NCBI GenBank assembly: GCA_002507205.1
Contig: DAZF01000056.1
Span: forward strand, 9,923-24,140
Origin: Methanolobus sp. UBA32
GTDB taxonomy: Archaea; Halobacteriota; Methanosarcinia; Methanosarcinales; Methanosarcinaceae
Reading direction: 5' to 3'
Length of the DNA: 14,218 bases
Positions 13,901-14,218 of this stretch are shown one piece after another; positions within the stretch are counted from its first letter, which is position 1, and each line of letters opens with the position of its first letter. The notes under the pieces are model-generated. The model was not told the DNA's origin, did not search any database, and was given only the letters and a program-made list of their open reading frames with translations. A program made the translations under genes and the position numbers.

Positions 13901-14218
13901 TTATTTAAACATCAGAGACATTATTCCTGGCTTTGAAGGCTTCATCGGGTCCTGGAAGAAGCCCATTTCCAGGCCTGAGCCCCCAAACATCTCCTCATTG
14001 ACCCTCTTGGTTATTTCATCTAATATCATCTTGTAGGAGATACAGTGGGGGTCGACTCCCTTTATTTCTCCATTGGTAGGGGTTATGGCATTGTAAGGGC
14101 AGCCGCCTCTGCAGTATTTTATATGGGTACAGTCCTTGCAGTTCTGGTCCACGTACTCTTTGTAATCGAACATGAGCTTCCAGGCATCGGACTTTGCAAG
14201 ATCTTCAATGCCTGGATG
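13901..14218 (-). CDS. Radical SAM protein, C-terminal SPASM domain (N-terminus outside window)
   Basis: The last 105 residues of a protein that continues past the right edge; the frame is open to base 14218, and the internal ATG at 14173 is not the start. The segment NCKDCTHIKYCRGGCPYNAI has the C-x2-C-x5-C-x3-C spacing of SPASM auxiliary iron-sulfur clusters, and a further cysteine follows in PHCISYK. SPASM domains bind extra [4Fe-4S] clusters in radical SAM enzymes that modify peptides or mature sulfatases. The C-terminal style resembles the putative peptide-modifying radical SAM family of methanogens, but the radical SAM core (CxxxCxxC) is not in view, so the subfamily is open. It ends at its own hairpin terminator and is therefore probably not cotranscribed with the HyuA-like gene. 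Confidence 0.8.
   Translation of the reverse strand, partial: HPGIEDLAKSDAWKLMFDYKEYVDQNCKDCTHIKYCRGGCPYNAITPTNGEIKGVDPHCISYKMILDEITKRVNEEMFGGSGLEMGFFQDPMKPSKPGIMSLMFK

Overview
The window looks like chromosomal DNA of a methanogenic archaeon, most likely Methanosarcinaceae (Methanolobus/Methanococcoides-like). The reasons are an archaeal ATP-dependent DNA ligase, a separate ACT-domain gene overlapping a short homoserine dehydrogenase, archaeal TATA boxes and GGAG-type ribosome binding sites, a lone HyuA-like protein and a methanogen-style SPASM radical SAM protein. The genus is inferred from protein appearance, not from a search.

Layout. At 1-2590 (minus) an ACT-domain gene, hom and the DNA ligase form a probable operon; the ligase runs off the left edge. 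At 2658-8434 lies the accessory part. It holds a minus-strand gene for a membrane-anchored winged-helix protein, a divergent plus-strand pair (secreted coiled-coil/beta protein A and small lipoprotein A), a gene-poor stretch, a small secreted Cys-rich DGDG protein, and a second pair (secreted protein B and lipoprotein B). At 8596-9897 are htpX (plus) and a DUF488 gene (minus). At 10223-13583 aroA (plus) converges on a HyuA-like gene (minus) across a shared hairpin. At 13901-14218 is the C-terminal part of a radical SAM/SPASM protein, truncated by the right edge.

The most interesting part is 2658-8434, which reads as an old tandem duplication of one module: membrane regulator facing away, bidirectional promoter, leader RNA, secreted protein, lipoprotein, hairpin terminator. 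The stretch 5458-5869, apparently empty, contains a decayed copy of the regulator ectodomain on the minus strand, with stops and frameshifts and no winged-helix domain. The promoter regions of both copies share an AAGTTAAATAA block, a 13-base AAGTAAAGTATGC block, and an ATTGCAGG block exactly 39 bases further on, where transcription should begin. In both leaders this presumed 5' end can pair with a downstream segment that differs in sequence between the copies but keeps the pairing. Both lipoprotein genes end in near-identical hairpins that include their stop codon.

How it may work (inference): the surviving membrane protein could sense something outside the cell and control the secreted/lipoprotein pairs from its cytoplasmic winged helix. 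The second copy has lost its regulator and has a Cys-rich, probably calcium-binding protein gene between the leader and protein B. I do not recognise proteins A/B or the lipoproteins as a characterised family, and no function for the module is established.
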